Source of the DNA: Isoalcanivorax pacificus W11-5
Lineage (GTDB): Bacteria > Pseudomonadota > Gammaproteobacteria > Pseudomonadales > Alcanivoracaceae
Assembly: GCF_000299335.2 (NCBI RefSeq)
Contig: NZ_CP004387.1
Location: 3,860,994 to 3,924,993, forward strand
Length of the DNA: 64,000 nt
Reading direction: 5' to 3'
In this document: in pieces, positions 50,569 through 59,725 of the stretch
How the letters are laid out: the number at the start of each line of letters is the position of its first letter
Position numbering within the stretch: the first letter of the stretch is position 1
Program-made: the position numbers and the translations under genes
The notes under the pieces: model-generated
Database searches by the model: none
What the model was told of the DNA's origin: nothing
Seen by the model: only the letters and a program-made list of their open reading frames with translations

Positions 50569-51256
50569 ACACAAACAGCCACACCAGCACCGGCCCGGCC
50601 GCCAGATTGAGCAGCCCCATCAGCACCATCACCAGCCCGGCCACAGTCCCTTCCTCACCACCCACTTCCCGCGCCCGCGCCACCCCGGCACCGTGCGCAC
50701 CAACGCCAAACAACGCCCCCCGCGCCAACGCGGTTTTCAACGGCAGCCAGCGCAGCAACACGCCACCGCACAAGGCGCCGAGCACGCCGGTCAGCATCAC
50801 GAAGATGGCCGCCAGCTCTGCCACGCCGCCCAGGCTTTCCGCCAGCGGCATGGCAAACGGCGTGGTCACGGAACGGGGCACCAGCGAGCGGCTGATCTCG
50901 CCATCCAGCGACAGCAGGCTGGCCAGCCACCAGGAACTGCCCACCGCCACCGCACTGCCCGCCAGCATGCCGCCGAGCAGCGCCAGCCAGTGCCGTGCCA
51001 GCAGGCGCCGCTGCTGCCAGATCGGCACTGCAAACGCCACCGTGGCCGGGCCAAGCATCAGCGCCAGGTAGTGCGCATCGGCGGCATAGTCCGCATAGCG
51101 CACATGCAGCGGCACGGCCACCGCCAGCAGTACGGCCGGTGTCATCAGCAGCGGCGACAGCAGATAGCGCGGCCAGCGCCGGTACAGCGCCCGGCTCACC
51201 GCATAGGCCGCGACCGTGAACAGCAGCCAGAACAACGGCACGGCATCAAGCGTCAT
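50567..51256 (-). CDS. lrgB: LrgB/CidB-family membrane protein
   Basis: Started at 51256 after GGAG, the 229-aa protein has about seven helices and LrgB motifs LGPATVAFAVPIWQQRR, VTTPFAMPLAE and FGVGAHGAGVARARE. With LrgA it forms a holin-like pair affecting murein hydrolase activity or pyruvate/glycolate transport. It overlaps lrgA by 11 bp and is controlled, by context, by the divergent LysR regulator. Confidence 0.9.
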   Translation of the reverse strand: MTLDAVPLFWLLFTVAAYAVSRALYRRWPRYLLSPLLMTPAVLLAVAVPLHVRYADYAADAHYLALMLGPATVAFAVPIWQQRRLLARHWLALLGGMLAGSAVAVGSSWWLASLLSLDGEISRSLVPRSVTTPFAMPLAESLGGVAELAAIFVMLTGVLGALCGGVLLRWLPLKTALARGALFGVGAHGAGVARAREVGGEEGTVAGLVMVLMGLLNLAAGPVLVWLFV

Positions 51257-51626
51257 GGCGCACACTCCAGCGACACAGCCCTTCCACCGTCAGCGCCGTG
51301 GCCAGCATCACCAGCAGTGTGCTGCCGCCGATCACCAGCAGAATGCGCAGGCCGGCATCGCGGATCAGCGCGCCGTAATCCAGCAGGCTCATCAATGCCG
51401 GCACAAAGAACAGCAGCATCTCCGCCAGCAACAGGCCGGCGGCCCACTGTACGGACGCCGGCTGCACCCACCCGGTTGCAAACGCCGCCAGCAGCAATGC
51501 CAGCCCGATCACCCCGCCGGGCACCGGCCAGCCCAGCCAGCGGGCCAGGGCCGTACCGAACAGGTACAGCCCCACCAGCACGGCCAGTTCCAGCACACGA
51601 CGCAGCCCACGGGTCACGGTTTTCAT
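51246..51626 (-). CDS. lrgA: LrgA/CidA-family membrane protein
   Basis: The start at 51626 follows CTGGAGG and gives a 126-aa protein with four helices. It has the family segment LARWLGWPVPGGVIGLALLL and LLLAEMLLFFVPALMSLLDY. It is the partner of the overlapping LrgB gene. The pair is divergent from a LysR regulator, as in cidABR loci. Confidence 0.9.
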   Translation of the reverse strand: MKTVTRGLRRVLELAVLVGLYLFGTALARWLGWPVPGGVIGLALLLAAFATGWVQPASVQWAAGLLLAEMLLFFVPALMSLLDYGALIRDAGLRILLVIGGSTLLVMLATALTVEGLCRWSVRHDA

Positions 51627-51711
51627 TACAGCCTCCAGGTTCACTGGTATTCAGCTTAGGGCTGCGTCTATCATCACAAAAGCGAATTATCAGACTTGGG
51701 GCTATTCCAGA

Positions 51712-52599
51712 ATGGAATTCAGGCAACTGCGCGCCTTCGCCGAGGTGATCCGCCAGGGCGGCTTTACCCAGGCAGCGCGCGTACTGCACGCCAGCCAGTC
51801 GGCGGTGAGCAAGCAGGTGGCACAACTGGAGCAGCGGCTGGGCCAGCCCTTGCTGGAGCGCAACGGCCCGCATATCCGCCTGACCGATGCCGGGCAGGTG
51901 GTGCTGCGCCATGCGGAGGTGATGCTGCGCCAGCAGCAGGAGCTGCGTACCGAGCTGGATGACCTGGCCCAGGTGACCCGGGGCGAACTGCGCCTGGGCC
52001 TGACCATGCTCGGCGGCGACGCCCTGTTCGCCGCCCCCTTCGCCGAATATCGCCGGCGCTATCCGGGCGTGAACGTGCACCTGATGGAAGGCGGCTCGAA
52101 AACCGTCGAGCAACTGATCCTCAACGGCGAACTGGATGTCGGCGCCAGCCTGACGCCGGACAGCACTGCGTTTGACTGCCAGCCATTCTGCAACGAGCCG
52201 CTGGATGTACTGCTGCCCGCAGACCATCCGCTGGCCAGCGAGCCGCACCTCAACCTGGCGCAACTGGCCGATACCCCGTTTGTGCTGTACCAGCAGAGTT
52301 TCACGCTCAACGACCGGCTGATGCGCGCCTGCCGCAGCCTGGGCTTCACACCAAAGGAAGGCGGCCGCAGCGGCCAGGCGGATTTTCTCGTGGCGCTGGT
52401 GGCGGCCGGCCAGGGCGTGTTGCTGTTGCCGCGCATCGTGGCGCACTCACTGGGGCGGCCCGGTGTGGTGTGCCGGCCGTTGCAGGGCTCCGACCTGCGC
52501 TGGGACATCGCCTTTATCTGGCGGCGCGGCGGTTATCTGTCCCGCGCCGCGCGCGCCTGGCTGGCGTTGCTGGAAGAATACCCGGCACCGGGCGCCTGA
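51712..52599 (+). CDS. LysR-family transcriptional regulator
   Basis: The 295-aa protein has the LysR HTH (MEFRQLRAFAEVIRQGGFTQAARVLHASQSAVSKQVA-type start, key residues at 1-35) and a C-terminal periplasmic-binding-type effector domain (about 90-290). It is divergent from lrgAB across 85 bp, so it is likely the CidR-type activator. It ends four bases before the convergent NnrU gene. Confidence 0.9.
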   Translation: MEFRQLRAFAEVIRQGGFTQAARVLHASQSAVSKQVAQLEQRLGQPLLERNGPHIRLTDAGQVVLRHAEVMLRQQQELRTELDDLAQVTRGELRLGLTMLGGDALFAAPFAEYRRRYPGVNVHLMEGGSKTVEQLILNGELDVGASLTPDSTAFDCQPFCNEPLDVLLPADHPLASEPHLNLAQLADTPFVLYQQSFTLNDRLMRACRSLGFTPKEGGRSGQADFLVALVAAGQGVLLLPRIVAHSLGRPGVVCRPLQGSDLRWDIAFIWRRGGYLSRAARAWLALLEEYPAPGA

Positions 52600-52602
52600 G
52601 CG

Positions 52603-53283
52603 TCAGCCCATCACGCGATGGTGGAACAGGAAAATCAGCCCGAACAGCAGCACCGCCAGCACCAGCGCCAGCGGGTTCAGCTCCCGCAGGACCAGCCGGT
52701 TGCGCCCCTGCAGAATGGCGACAAAGGGCAGGAAAGACGTCTCCGCAAAATACTCGCGGGTCCCCGGCTCACCCGCCTGGCGACGCCGCCAATCCTGATG
52801 CGCGCAACCCAGCAGCGCATACAGCAGCAACCCGCCAAAGAAGACGCGATCAAGCAGGCTGTGATTGACCAGCAGGTGTGCCGCGCCCATCAGCGCCACC
52901 CCCATAAACGCGGGATGCCGTGTAATGCGCAGCGCGCCGGCAGCGGCTGCACCAGAGCGATTCATCAGGACAGATACCGGATTCGGCCGCGAAAAACCGA
53001 GCACCAGCAACAGAATCGCGACACCCATCAGCGCCATTGTCAGCCACCAGATCCCGGGGGTCTGCACCAGCACGGGCAACGGCACCGTATGCGCAGTGCG
53101 GGAGGCGAAGAACACCCACACCAGCGGCACAAAGGTGGCGAGCGCGACCAGCGAATACAGCAGCAGATAACCACGCAAGCCAAGACGACTCACCAGCGGA
53201 GCACGCACCGGCGGATGGCACAACACCGTATGCGTTGCGGCAAACAGCACCCACAGCAGTAGCACAATCCAGGCAGCGTTCAT
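52603..53283 (-). CDS. NnrU-family membrane protein
   Basis: The 226-aa protein has about six hydrophobic helices. The NnrU/isoprenylcysteine-methyltransferase-like segment RITRHPAFMGVALMGAAHLL with conserved Arg-His-Pro can be seen. NnrU is linked with nitric-oxide reductase loci in some bacteria, but no denitrification gene is near. The related fold suggests a membrane methyltransferase or isomerase activity. The start at 53283 follows GGTGAGG. Confidence 0.85.
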   Translation of the reverse strand: MNAAWIVLLLWVLFAATHTVLCHPPVRAPLVSRLGLRGYLLLYSLVALATFVPLVWVFFASRTAHTVPLPVLVQTPGIWWLTMALMGVAILLLVLGFSRPNPVSVLMNRSGAAAAGALRITRHPAFMGVALMGAAHLLVNHSLLDRVFFGGLLLYALLGCAHQDWRRRQAGEPGTREYFAETSFLPFVAILQGRNRLVLRELNPLALVLAVLLFGLIFLFHHRVMG

Positions 53284-53302
53284 CAGCACACCTCACCCGT
53301 TG

Positions 53303-53548
53303 TCATGAGCCCACAATACACAGCGCGATCAGCGGCGCCAGATTGAGCAGCAGAATACCGAGCTTGTACAACGTCATGCCACCGTAATGCAGCGCATCAA
53401 ACGTGGCACCGGAGAGATCGAACCAGCGCGTATGCAGCCGGTACATTGCATCACGGGCCAGCACGACAGCGGCGAACCAGATCATCAGCAACAGGTAATT
53501 GATCAACGTGCTCCACAGCAGCACGTCTCTGAACTCGGCAATCGACAT
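53303..53548 (-). CDS. Small two-helix membrane protein (DUF6868-like)
   Basis: The 81-aa protein has two hydrophobic segments (LLWSTLINYLLLMIWFAAVVL, read as residues 9-30, and LYKLGILLLNLAPLIALCIV) separated by a conserved loop with RLHTRWFDLS. Small proteins of this shape are found widely in marine gammaproteobacteria; no function is known. It is 19 bp upstream of the NnrU-family gene on the same strand. Confidence 0.75.
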   Translation of the reverse strand: MSIAEFRDVLLWSTLINYLLLMIWFAAVVLARDAMYRLHTRWFDLSGATFDALHYGGMTLYKLGILLLNLAPLIALCIVGS

Positions 53549-53686
53549 GACGAACCTCCCTGGTCAGTAACCGTCCGCACCGGACAGCCCGATCTCCCTC
53601 TTCGGCATCATGGCACCGTCAACACAGAAAGCAAAAGCGGCCGCGCTGTCACATTACTGACGCACAGCACAGCGACACTGCCCGGC

Positions 53687-54652
53687 ATGCTGCCCGATAC
53701 CGCCCCGCTGCCTGGCCTGCCGATCCCGGAAATGTTGCTGGCCCCGGCCGATGGCGACAGCCGTACCCTGCACGAACGCTGCGCCGGTCGGCGCAGCCTG
53801 CTGGTACTCGGCGGTGACGCAGCATTGCTGCATGCACTCGCCCGGCTGGCGCCGCAGACCCTGGTGATCGCGCTGGGCGGCGCGCCGGGCGACTGGCCGT
53901 TTACGCAGCGCCGGGATGACGACGGCACGCTGTGCCAACGCTGGCTGCAGCACCTGAACGCCACCACGCTCGCGCTGCCCGTCCTGCTGAATGTGGAGCC
54001 CAACCTGCGCATCCGTCAGGTGTTCGCCGCCGCCACCGCCGATGATCTCGCGCACCTGGACATGCCGCCGTCTCTGCCCGCCGCGCCCCTCCAGCACGCC
54101 GCGCCAGTGCTGTGCATTCCGGACGTTGTGCCGGCCTCGCTCTGCCAGGCACTGATCCAGGCGCACGACACCGACCACCACGACAGCGGCCTGCTGCGCC
54201 GGCGCAACACCACCACCACGCTGGTACCGGACTATCGGATCAAGCGCCGGCGAGATCATGCGCTTGCCATACCGGCTCTGACCGAGCGAGTGACCGACGC
54301 ATTGCGCCAGCGCGTATTGCCCCTGGTGCAACAGGCCTTCACCTTTCCGGTGACACAACTGGAGGGGTACAAGGTGGTCGCCTACCACGGTGGTGAGCAG
54401 GGACACTTTGCCCTGCACCGCGACAACACGTTGCCGGACACACGGCATCGCCGGCTGGCACTCTCGCTGTTGCTCAGTGATGACTACGACGGCGGCGAGC
54501 TGGTGTTTCCGGAGTTCAGTGCGGCCGGCGTCGGTGCAGCCCGCTACCGGCCGGCTGCCGGCAGTGCGGTGGTGTTCTCCGGCAGCCTGCTGCATGGCGT
54601 GCAGCCGGTAACCCGGGGGCGGCGGGATGTGTTGCTGACGTTTCTCTGGTAA
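53687..54652 (+). CDS. 2OG-Fe(II) oxygenase, prolyl-4-hydroxylase type
   Basis: The C-terminal half of this 321-aa protein is a double-stranded beta-helix oxygenase with the iron ligands in FALHRDNT (His-x-Asp) and SGSLLHGVQPVTRGRR (distal His and the 2-oxoglutarate Arg). The N-terminal ~120 residues look like a thioredoxin/peroxiredoxin-like domain without a clear active Cys. I start at 53687, but the frame is open upstream and a non-ATG start is possible. The hydroxylated target is unknown. Confidence 0.85.
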   Translation: MLPDTAPLPGLPIPEMLLAPADGDSRTLHERCAGRRSLLVLGGDAALLHALARLAPQTLVIALGGAPGDWPFTQRRDDDGTLCQRWLQHLNATTLALPVLLNVEPNLRIRQVFAAATADDLAHLDMPPSLPAAPLQHAAPVLCIPDVVPASLCQALIQAHDTDHHDSGLLRRRNTTTTLVPDYRIKRRRDHALAIPALTERVTDALRQRVLPLVQQAFTFPVTQLEGYKVVAYHGGEQGHFALHRDNTLPDTRHRRLALSLLLSDDYDGGELVFPEFSAAGVGAARYRPAAGSAVVFSGSLLHGVQPVTRGRRDVLLTFLW

Positions 54653-54656
54653 CCCG

Positions 54657-54980
54657 TTACCGGCGCGCCCGGCGGGCAGCCGCAAACGCGCGGCGCGCCC
54701 AGTGAACGGCCACCTCCGGATCATCGAGCATGTCATCCGGGGCCTGGAAATAGGAAAGCTGCACACGTTTGCCGCGCTTCTCGTAACCGAATGCCGGCAA
54801 CCCCGCGGCCTCGAAATCCGGCCGGTTTTCGTCATCCGCTTTCAGGTACAGCACGTCGTCCGCGACCAGCGCAAACATCAGCCCCGCATGGAAGATACCG
54901 TGGCCGCCAAACATGCGGCGCGCCGTGACCGGACCAAAGTCCGACAGCACTTCCCGCAGGTATTCCGTGTATTCACTCAT
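54657..54980 (-). CDS. TfoX N-terminal-domain protein
   Basis: The 107-aa protein starts at 54980 after AAAGAGG and contains the TfoX_N signature TARRMFGGHGIFHAGLMFALV followed by LYLKADDENR. It corresponds to the N-terminal half of TfoX/Sxy competence regulators without the C-terminal domain. Stand-alone copies are common and their role is unknown. It is convergent with the oxygenase gene. Confidence 0.88.
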   Translation of the reverse strand: MSEYTEYLREVLSDFGPVTARRMFGGHGIFHAGLMFALVADDVLYLKADDENRPDFEAAGLPAFGYEKRGKRVQLSYFQAPDDMLDDPEVAVHWARRAFAAARRARR

Positions 54981-55114
54981 CGCCTCTTTCCCGCCAGGTC
55001 CGCCCGCGTCGTTCACAGTTCATTACACGCCGCCACGCACGCCCGTGCAATCTGTTACCCATTGCAACCGGGCTCACGCGCCGATTGACCGCGTCACCCC
55101 CCAGGCCTTAAATA

Positions 55115-55145
55115 GAGAACGCCCGTCAGGAACAGGAACGTTCTC
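55115..55145 (+). promoter_or_regulatory. Hairpin around the ribosome site of the flavoprotein gene
   Basis: GAGAACG (55115-55121) pairs with CGTTCTC (55139-55145), which directly abuts the ATG at 55146. The AGGAACAGGAA Shine-Dalgarno region lies in the loop. Such a stem could tune initiation. Confidence 0.4.
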
Positions 55146-57014
55146 ATGACCATCACCCGCAGGGATTTTCTCAACGGGGCGGCGCTGACCATCGCCGCCG
55201 GCTTCACTCCCCTCCAGGCACTGCGCGCCGCCCCCCAATTGTATTACCCACCCATTCTCACCGGCATGCGCGGCAACCATCCCGGTTCGTTCGAAGCCGC
55301 ACACAAGGTCGGCCGGCAGGGGCACCGCTTCCCGCTCGGCGGACTGTCGGTCAGCGAACAGTATGATCTGGTGGTGGTCGGCGGCGGCATCAGTGGCCTG
55401 GCCGCCGCGTATTTTTATCGCCAGCAGCACCCGAAAGCGACAGTGCTGATCCTCGACAATCATGATGACTTCGGCGGCCACGCCAAGCGCAATGAATTTC
55501 ACGAAGGCGGGCACACGCTGCTGACCTACGGTGGCAGCGAATCCTTCCAGTCGCCGAAGGCACTGTTCAGCGAACGCGTCAACGGCCTGCTGCGTGAGTT
55601 GGGCGTGGACGCCGACAAATTCATGCGTTACTTCGACCGCGACTTTTATTTTCGTCAGGGCCTGAGCCGGGGCGCCTTCTTCGACAAGGCGCACTTCGGT
55701 GTCGACAAGGTGATCGGCGGCAGCCCGGAAATGGGCATTGCCGACGACCTGCGGCCAGACCTGCTCAACAGTCGTTCGCTGGAAGCCTACATCAACGACT
55801 TCCCCTTACCGGAAGCCGACCGTCGCGCCCTGATCACCCTGCACACCGATCCGCCGGACTATCTGCCCGATATGTCCCTGGAAGAAAAAGAGGAATACCT
55901 CGCCACCATCAGCTACAGCACCTTCCTGAAGCAGCACGTCGGCCTGAGCGATGACGCCATGCTGTATTTCCGCTCGATGAGCAACGAATTCTACGGCTAT
56001 GGTGTCGATGCCATTGCCGCCATCGACGCCTACGAAACCCGCTACCCCGGCTTCGATGCCATGCACCTGCCGCCGATCAGCGAGGAAGTGCAGGCCGAGC
56101 TGGACGAGCCGTACATCTACCACTTCCCCGACGGCAACGCGTCCGTGGCGCGGTTGCTGGTGCGTGCTCTGATCCCGAACGTGGCACCCGGTGCCGACAT
56201 GGACGACATCGTCATGGCGATGTTCGACTACAGCCAGCTCGACCAGCCCGGCAACGCCGTGCGCCTGCGCCTGAACAGCACCGCCGTGCAGATCGACAAC
56301 CCGCAAGGCCCGGTGGATATCGGCTACCTGCGCGACGGCGTACTGCATCGCGTGCAAGGCAAACAGTGCATCCTCGCCTGCTACAACATGATGATCCCGT
56401 CGATCATGCCGTCGCTGCCAGACGAACAGAAACAGGCGCTGCACCGCAACGTGAAAGCACCGCTGGTCTACACCAAAGTGCTGCTGAAAAACTGGCATGC
56501 CTTCAAGAAACTGGGCGTGCATTCCCTGTACGCCCCCACCGCGCCCTACAGTCTGGTGAAATTGGATTACCCGGTGAACATGGGCGGCTACACCCACGCC
56601 CGCAGCCCGGACGATCCGATCATCGTGCACATGGTGCAGGTGCCCACCGTGCCGAACACCGGCCTGGATGTGCGCCAGCAGTTGCGCATGGGCCGCTCGA
56701 AACTGCTCGGCATGTCGTTCGACGAGATGGAAGCGGAAATCCGGCAACAACTCGGCGCCATTCTTGCCACCGTCAACGAACCCCTGGACCCGCTGATCAA
56801 GGCCATCACCATCAACCGCTGGTCACACGGCTACAGCTACGAGGAAACCAGCCTGTTCGATGATTCAGACCAGGCGGAGCAGACCATCAACCTGGCGCGG
56901 CAGGCCCACGGCCAGGTGGCCATCGCCAACTCCGATTCGGGCTGGAGCCCGTACATGCATGCGGCCATCGACGAAGCCTGGCGCGCGGTCAACGAACTCA
57001 ACGGGGAGGGCTGA
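55146..57014 (+). CDS. Tat-exported FAD-dependent dehydrogenase, spermidine-dehydrogenase-like
   Basis: The 622-aa protein has a Tat signal (TRRDFLNGAAL) and an FAD Rossmann motif VVVGGGISGLAAA at 76-88. The length and N-terminal region resemble Pseudomonas spermidine dehydrogenase (SpdH), a periplasmic FAD enzyme of about 620 aa that also binds haem b. The catalytic residues cannot be confirmed by eye. It lies three bases before a tri-haem cytochrome c, so electrons probably pass to the respiratory chain. Other amines or organic substrates are possible. Confidence 0.75.
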   Translation: MTITRRDFLNGAALTIAAGFTPLQALRAAPQLYYPPILTGMRGNHPGSFEAAHKVGRQGHRFPLGGLSVSEQYDLVVVGGGISGLAAAYFYRQQHPKATVLILDNHDDFGGHAKRNEFHEGGHTLLTYGGSESFQSPKALFSERVNGLLRELGVDADKFMRYFDRDFYFRQGLSRGAFFDKAHFGVDKVIGGSPEMGIADDLRPDLLNSRSLEAYINDFPLPEADRRALITLHTDPPDYLPDMSLEEKEEYLATISYSTFLKQHVGLSDDAMLYFRSMSNEFYGYGVDAIAAIDAYETRYPGFDAMHLPPISEEVQAELDEPYIYHFPDGNASVARLLVRALIPNVAPGADMDDIVMAMFDYSQLDQPGNAVRLRLNSTAVQIDNPQGPVDIGYLRDGVLHRVQGKQCILACYNMMIPSIMPSLPDEQKQALHRNVKAPLVYTKVLLKNWHAFKKLGVHSLYAPTAPYSLVKLDYPVNMGGYTHARSPDDPIIVHMVQVPTVPNTGLDVRQQLRMGRSKLLGMSFDEMEAEIRQQLGAILATVNEPLDPLIKAITINRWSHGYSYEETSLFDDSDQAEQTINLARQAHGQVAIANSDSGWSPYMHAAIDEAWRAVNELNGEG

Positions 57015-57016
57015 TC

Positions 57017-58222
57017 ATGCGCCATACGGCACTGCTTATCGCGCCCCTGCTCGCGCTGACACCGTTGCTGCACGCAGCGGATGCTGAACAGATCCAACGC
57101 GGCGAATACCTCGCCCGCATCGGCGATTGCGTCGCCTGCCACACCGCACCCGGCGGCGCATCACTCGCCGGCGGCCTGCCGATGGAAACACCTGTCGGCG
57201 CCATCTACACCACCAACATCACCCCGGACAAGGACACCGGCATCGGCGACTACACGCTGGAGGATTTCACCCGCGCCATGCGCGAAGGCGTGGCACGCGA
57301 CGGCCACCATCTTTACCCGGCCATGCCCTACCCCTCGTTTGCCAAAGTCAGCGACGATGACATCGCCGACCTGTACGCCTATTTCATGCACGGCGTGGAA
57401 CCCGTTTCGCAACCCAACAAAGACGCCGACATCCCCTGGCCGCTGTCCATGCGCTGGCCGCTGGCGATGTGGAAAATGATGTTCCTCAAGGAAGGGGTGT
57501 ACGAAGCCGACAGCGAACAGGATGCCGAATGGAATCGCGGCGCCTATCTCGTGCAGGGTCTGGGCCACTGCGGTGCCTGCCACACCCCGCGCGGCATCGC
57601 ATTCCAGGAAAAAGCGCTGACCGACGCCGACGACGCCTACCTCAGCGGCGCCACACTGGATGGCTGGTGGGCCACCAGCCTGCGTGGCGACTGGCGTACC
57701 GGCATCGGCGGCCTGTCGGTGCCGGCGCTGGTGGCATTATTGAAAACCGGCTTCAGCAACCAGCTTTCCGTCTCCGGCCCGATGGACGATGTGATCACGC
57801 ACAGCACCACGCATCTCAGCGACGAAGACCTGACCGCCATGGCCGTGTACCTGAAATCCCTCTCCGACCAGCCCGCCACGCAGACCACGCGCGTCAACGA
57901 GCCGGTGCTCAACGGCGGCGAACTCTATAGCGAATACTGCGCCACCTGCCACCGCGACAACGGCGCCGGCTACCCCGGCGTAACCCCGGCGCTGTCCGGC
58001 AACCCGACCGTGCTGGCCGACCACAGCAGCTCCGCCATTCGCGTGATCCTGCACGGCGCGCGCAGCCCCGACACCGGCGCAGGCAACACGCAATACGGCA
58101 TGCCGGGCTACGGCTGGCAGCTCAGTGATGCGCAGATCGCGGCACTGGTGAATTATCTGAATACGCGCTGGGGGAATCGCGGCGACGCCGTCAGCGACAA
58201 GGACGTCGCCGGCCTGCGTTAG
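57017..58222 (+). CDS. Periplasmic tri-haem cytochrome c
   Basis: The 401-aa protein has a Sec signal (residues 1-20) and three CxxCH haem sites: CVACH at 38-42, CGACH at 185-189 and CATCH at 308-312. The layout matches the cytochrome subunit of membrane-bound alcohol, gluconate and sorbitol dehydrogenases. Here it follows the Tat-exported flavoprotein by two bases, so it should be its electron acceptor toward quinone or oxidase. Confidence 0.93.
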   Translation: MRHTALLIAPLLALTPLLHAADAEQIQRGEYLARIGDCVACHTAPGGASLAGGLPMETPVGAIYTTNITPDKDTGIGDYTLEDFTRAMREGVARDGHHLYPAMPYPSFAKVSDDDIADLYAYFMHGVEPVSQPNKDADIPWPLSMRWPLAMWKMMFLKEGVYEADSEQDAEWNRGAYLVQGLGHCGACHTPRGIAFQEKALTDADDAYLSGATLDGWWATSLRGDWRTGIGGLSVPALVALLKTGFSNQLSVSGPMDDVITHSTTHLSDEDLTAMAVYLKSLSDQPATQTTRVNEPVLNGGELYSEYCATCHRDNGAGYPGVTPALSGNPTVLADHSSSAIRVILHGARSPDTGAGNTQYGMPGYGWQLSDAQIAALVNYLNTRWGNRGDAVSDKDVAGLR

Positions 58223-58275
58223 ACATGTTCTGCTGATCCGGGATAATGCGGTGCACTACCGCAGCCCGGATCAGC

Positions 58276-59271
58276 ATGCAGAATTCACTGTTTCCCGATC
58301 AGGATGACCAGCCCCTCGCCAGCGTCCGCCCCGCACCGCAGGCCCCCACCCTGCGCGCACTGGCCGGGCAACTGCCCGCCAACCTGCGGCTGGGCACCTC
58401 GTCCTGGCACTACCCCGGCTGGGCCGGCCTGGTGTGGGACAAGCTCTACACCGAAGCACAACTCTCCCGCGATGGCCTGCCCGCCTACGCACAGCATCCG
58501 CTGTTTCGTACCGTCGGCGTGGACCGTGGCTTCTATCGCCCCCTGACGACCGAGCAATACGCGGCCTACGCAGCACAAGTGCCCGACGACTTCCGTTTCG
58601 TCATCAAGGCACCGAGCCTCGTCACCGACGCGCAGATTCGTGGCCCCGGCGGGCAGGGGCGCGAAGACAACCCCGCCTTCCTCAGCGAAGACGCCGCCAT
58701 CACCCAGTTCGCCGAACCGGCCCTCGCCGGCCTCGGCCACAAGCTCGGCGCGCTGGTGTTCCAGATCAGCCCGCTGCTGATGCCCGCACTGAAACAGATG
58801 CCGCGCCAGATAACCCAATTGCATCGCCTGCTGCGCGCCTTGCCCGCCCTGCACGAGCGCGCGCCCGATGCCGTCGTGGCGGTAGAAGTCCGCGACCCGC
58901 AGTGGCTCACGCCCGATTTTGTCGCTGCCCTGCGCGACACCGGCGCCACCTATTGCCTGGGTCTGCACGCCAAGATGCCGCCCATCACCGAACAACTGCC
59001 AGTCCTGCGTGCCCTCTGGCCCGGTCCACTCGTATGCCGCTGGAACCTCAACCCGGTCCACGGTGCCTTCGGCTACGAAGACGCCCGCGACCAGTATTCC
59101 CCCTTCGACAAACTCGTCGATGAAGACCTGGTCACGCGCCAGGCCCTGGCAAACGTGATCGCCGGTACCGTTAACGCCGGACAGCGCGCCTACGTCACCC
59201 TCAGCAACAAGGCCGAGGGCAGTTCCCCGCTGTCGGTGATCAAACTGGCCGAGGCGATCCTCGCGCGCTGA
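58276..59271 (+). CDS. DUF72-family protein
   Basis: The 331-aa protein has the TIM-barrel-like DUF72 core with LRLGTSSWHYPGWAGLVWD, VDRGFYRPLT, FRFVIKAPSLVTD and late FGYEDARDQYSPF. The biochemical role of this widespread family is not established. The start at 58276 gives MQNSLFPDQDD; an upstream ATG at 58246 adds ten residues. It is a single-gene unit ahead of yebG. Confidence 0.85.
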   Translation: MQNSLFPDQDDQPLASVRPAPQAPTLRALAGQLPANLRLGTSSWHYPGWAGLVWDKLYTEAQLSRDGLPAYAQHPLFRTVGVDRGFYRPLTTEQYAAYAAQVPDDFRFVIKAPSLVTDAQIRGPGGQGREDNPAFLSEDAAITQFAEPALAGLGHKLGALVFQISPLLMPALKQMPRQITQLHRLLRALPALHERAPDAVVAVEVRDPQWLTPDFVAALRDTGATYCLGLHAKMPPITEQLPVLRALWPGPLVCRWNLNPVHGAFGYEDARDQYSPFDKLVDEDLVTRQALANVIAGTVNAGQRAYVTLSNKAEGSSPLSVIKLAEAILAR

Positions 59272-59330
59272 CCGCACTCTTTGGCTCTCGCCCCTGTGCA
59301 AACACCGCGTTCTGGTCTATCCTGCGTCAT

Positions 59331-59348
59331 ACTGTTCATATGGACAGT
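59331..59348 (+). promoter_or_regulatory. LexA box upstream of yebG
   Basis: ACTGTTCATATGGACAGT has the CTGT-N8-ACAG core and lies 39-40 bp before the yebG start. E. coli yebG is a known LexA target, so this is the expected operator. It differs at one position from the box at 4796-4813. Confidence 0.88.
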
Positions 59349-59386
59349 TATCACATTCTTTCAACGGGAAGGCACAGAGGTAATGA

Positions 59387-59641
59387 ATGGCCGTCGAAGT
59401 GGTATATCGCAGCACACGGGATCCGGAGCAGCTTTTCATGGATAAGGCCGAAGCGGATCGTCACGACAAGATGCTGGAACTGGCCGAAACCCTGCGCGAT
59501 GTGCTGCAGAAGGCCGTGCCGTCGCTGAGCGAACAGCAAGGGGAAGAGCTGGGGATCTTTATGGCGAAGAACCGGGCGGTGTTTGCGAAGGCGTTCAAGA
59601 ATCAGGCTGAGGCGTTGAATGAGTTGGAGATGCCGGGCTGA
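59387..59641 (+). CDS. yebG: SOS-response protein YebG
   Basis: The 84-aa protein begins MAVEVVYRSTRDPEQLFMDK and continues EADRHDKMLELAETL, the N-terminus conserved in YebG (E. coli MAVEVKYVV...KKEADAYDKMLD). YebG is DNA-damage-inducible; its molecular role is poorly known. The C-terminus is shorter than in E. coli. It is preceded by a clear LexA box and followed by the AT-rich islet. Confidence 0.9.
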   Translation: MAVEVVYRSTRDPEQLFMDKAEADRHDKMLELAETLRDVLQKAVPSLSEQQGEELGIFMAKNRAVFAKAFKNQAEALNELEMPG

Positions 59642-59725
59642 GCGCCTGCTTGCCCGTCCACCGGGGAGCCGCTACCGTTCAGGGCTTCCCGACATTGATT
59701 GCTAACGGTAGGCAAGGCGCTTTTT

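Noticed and set aside
53654-54835. 393-codon minus-strand frame
   Set aside because: It is antisense to the 2OG-Fe(II) oxygenase, which has the iron-binding His-x-Asp...His.
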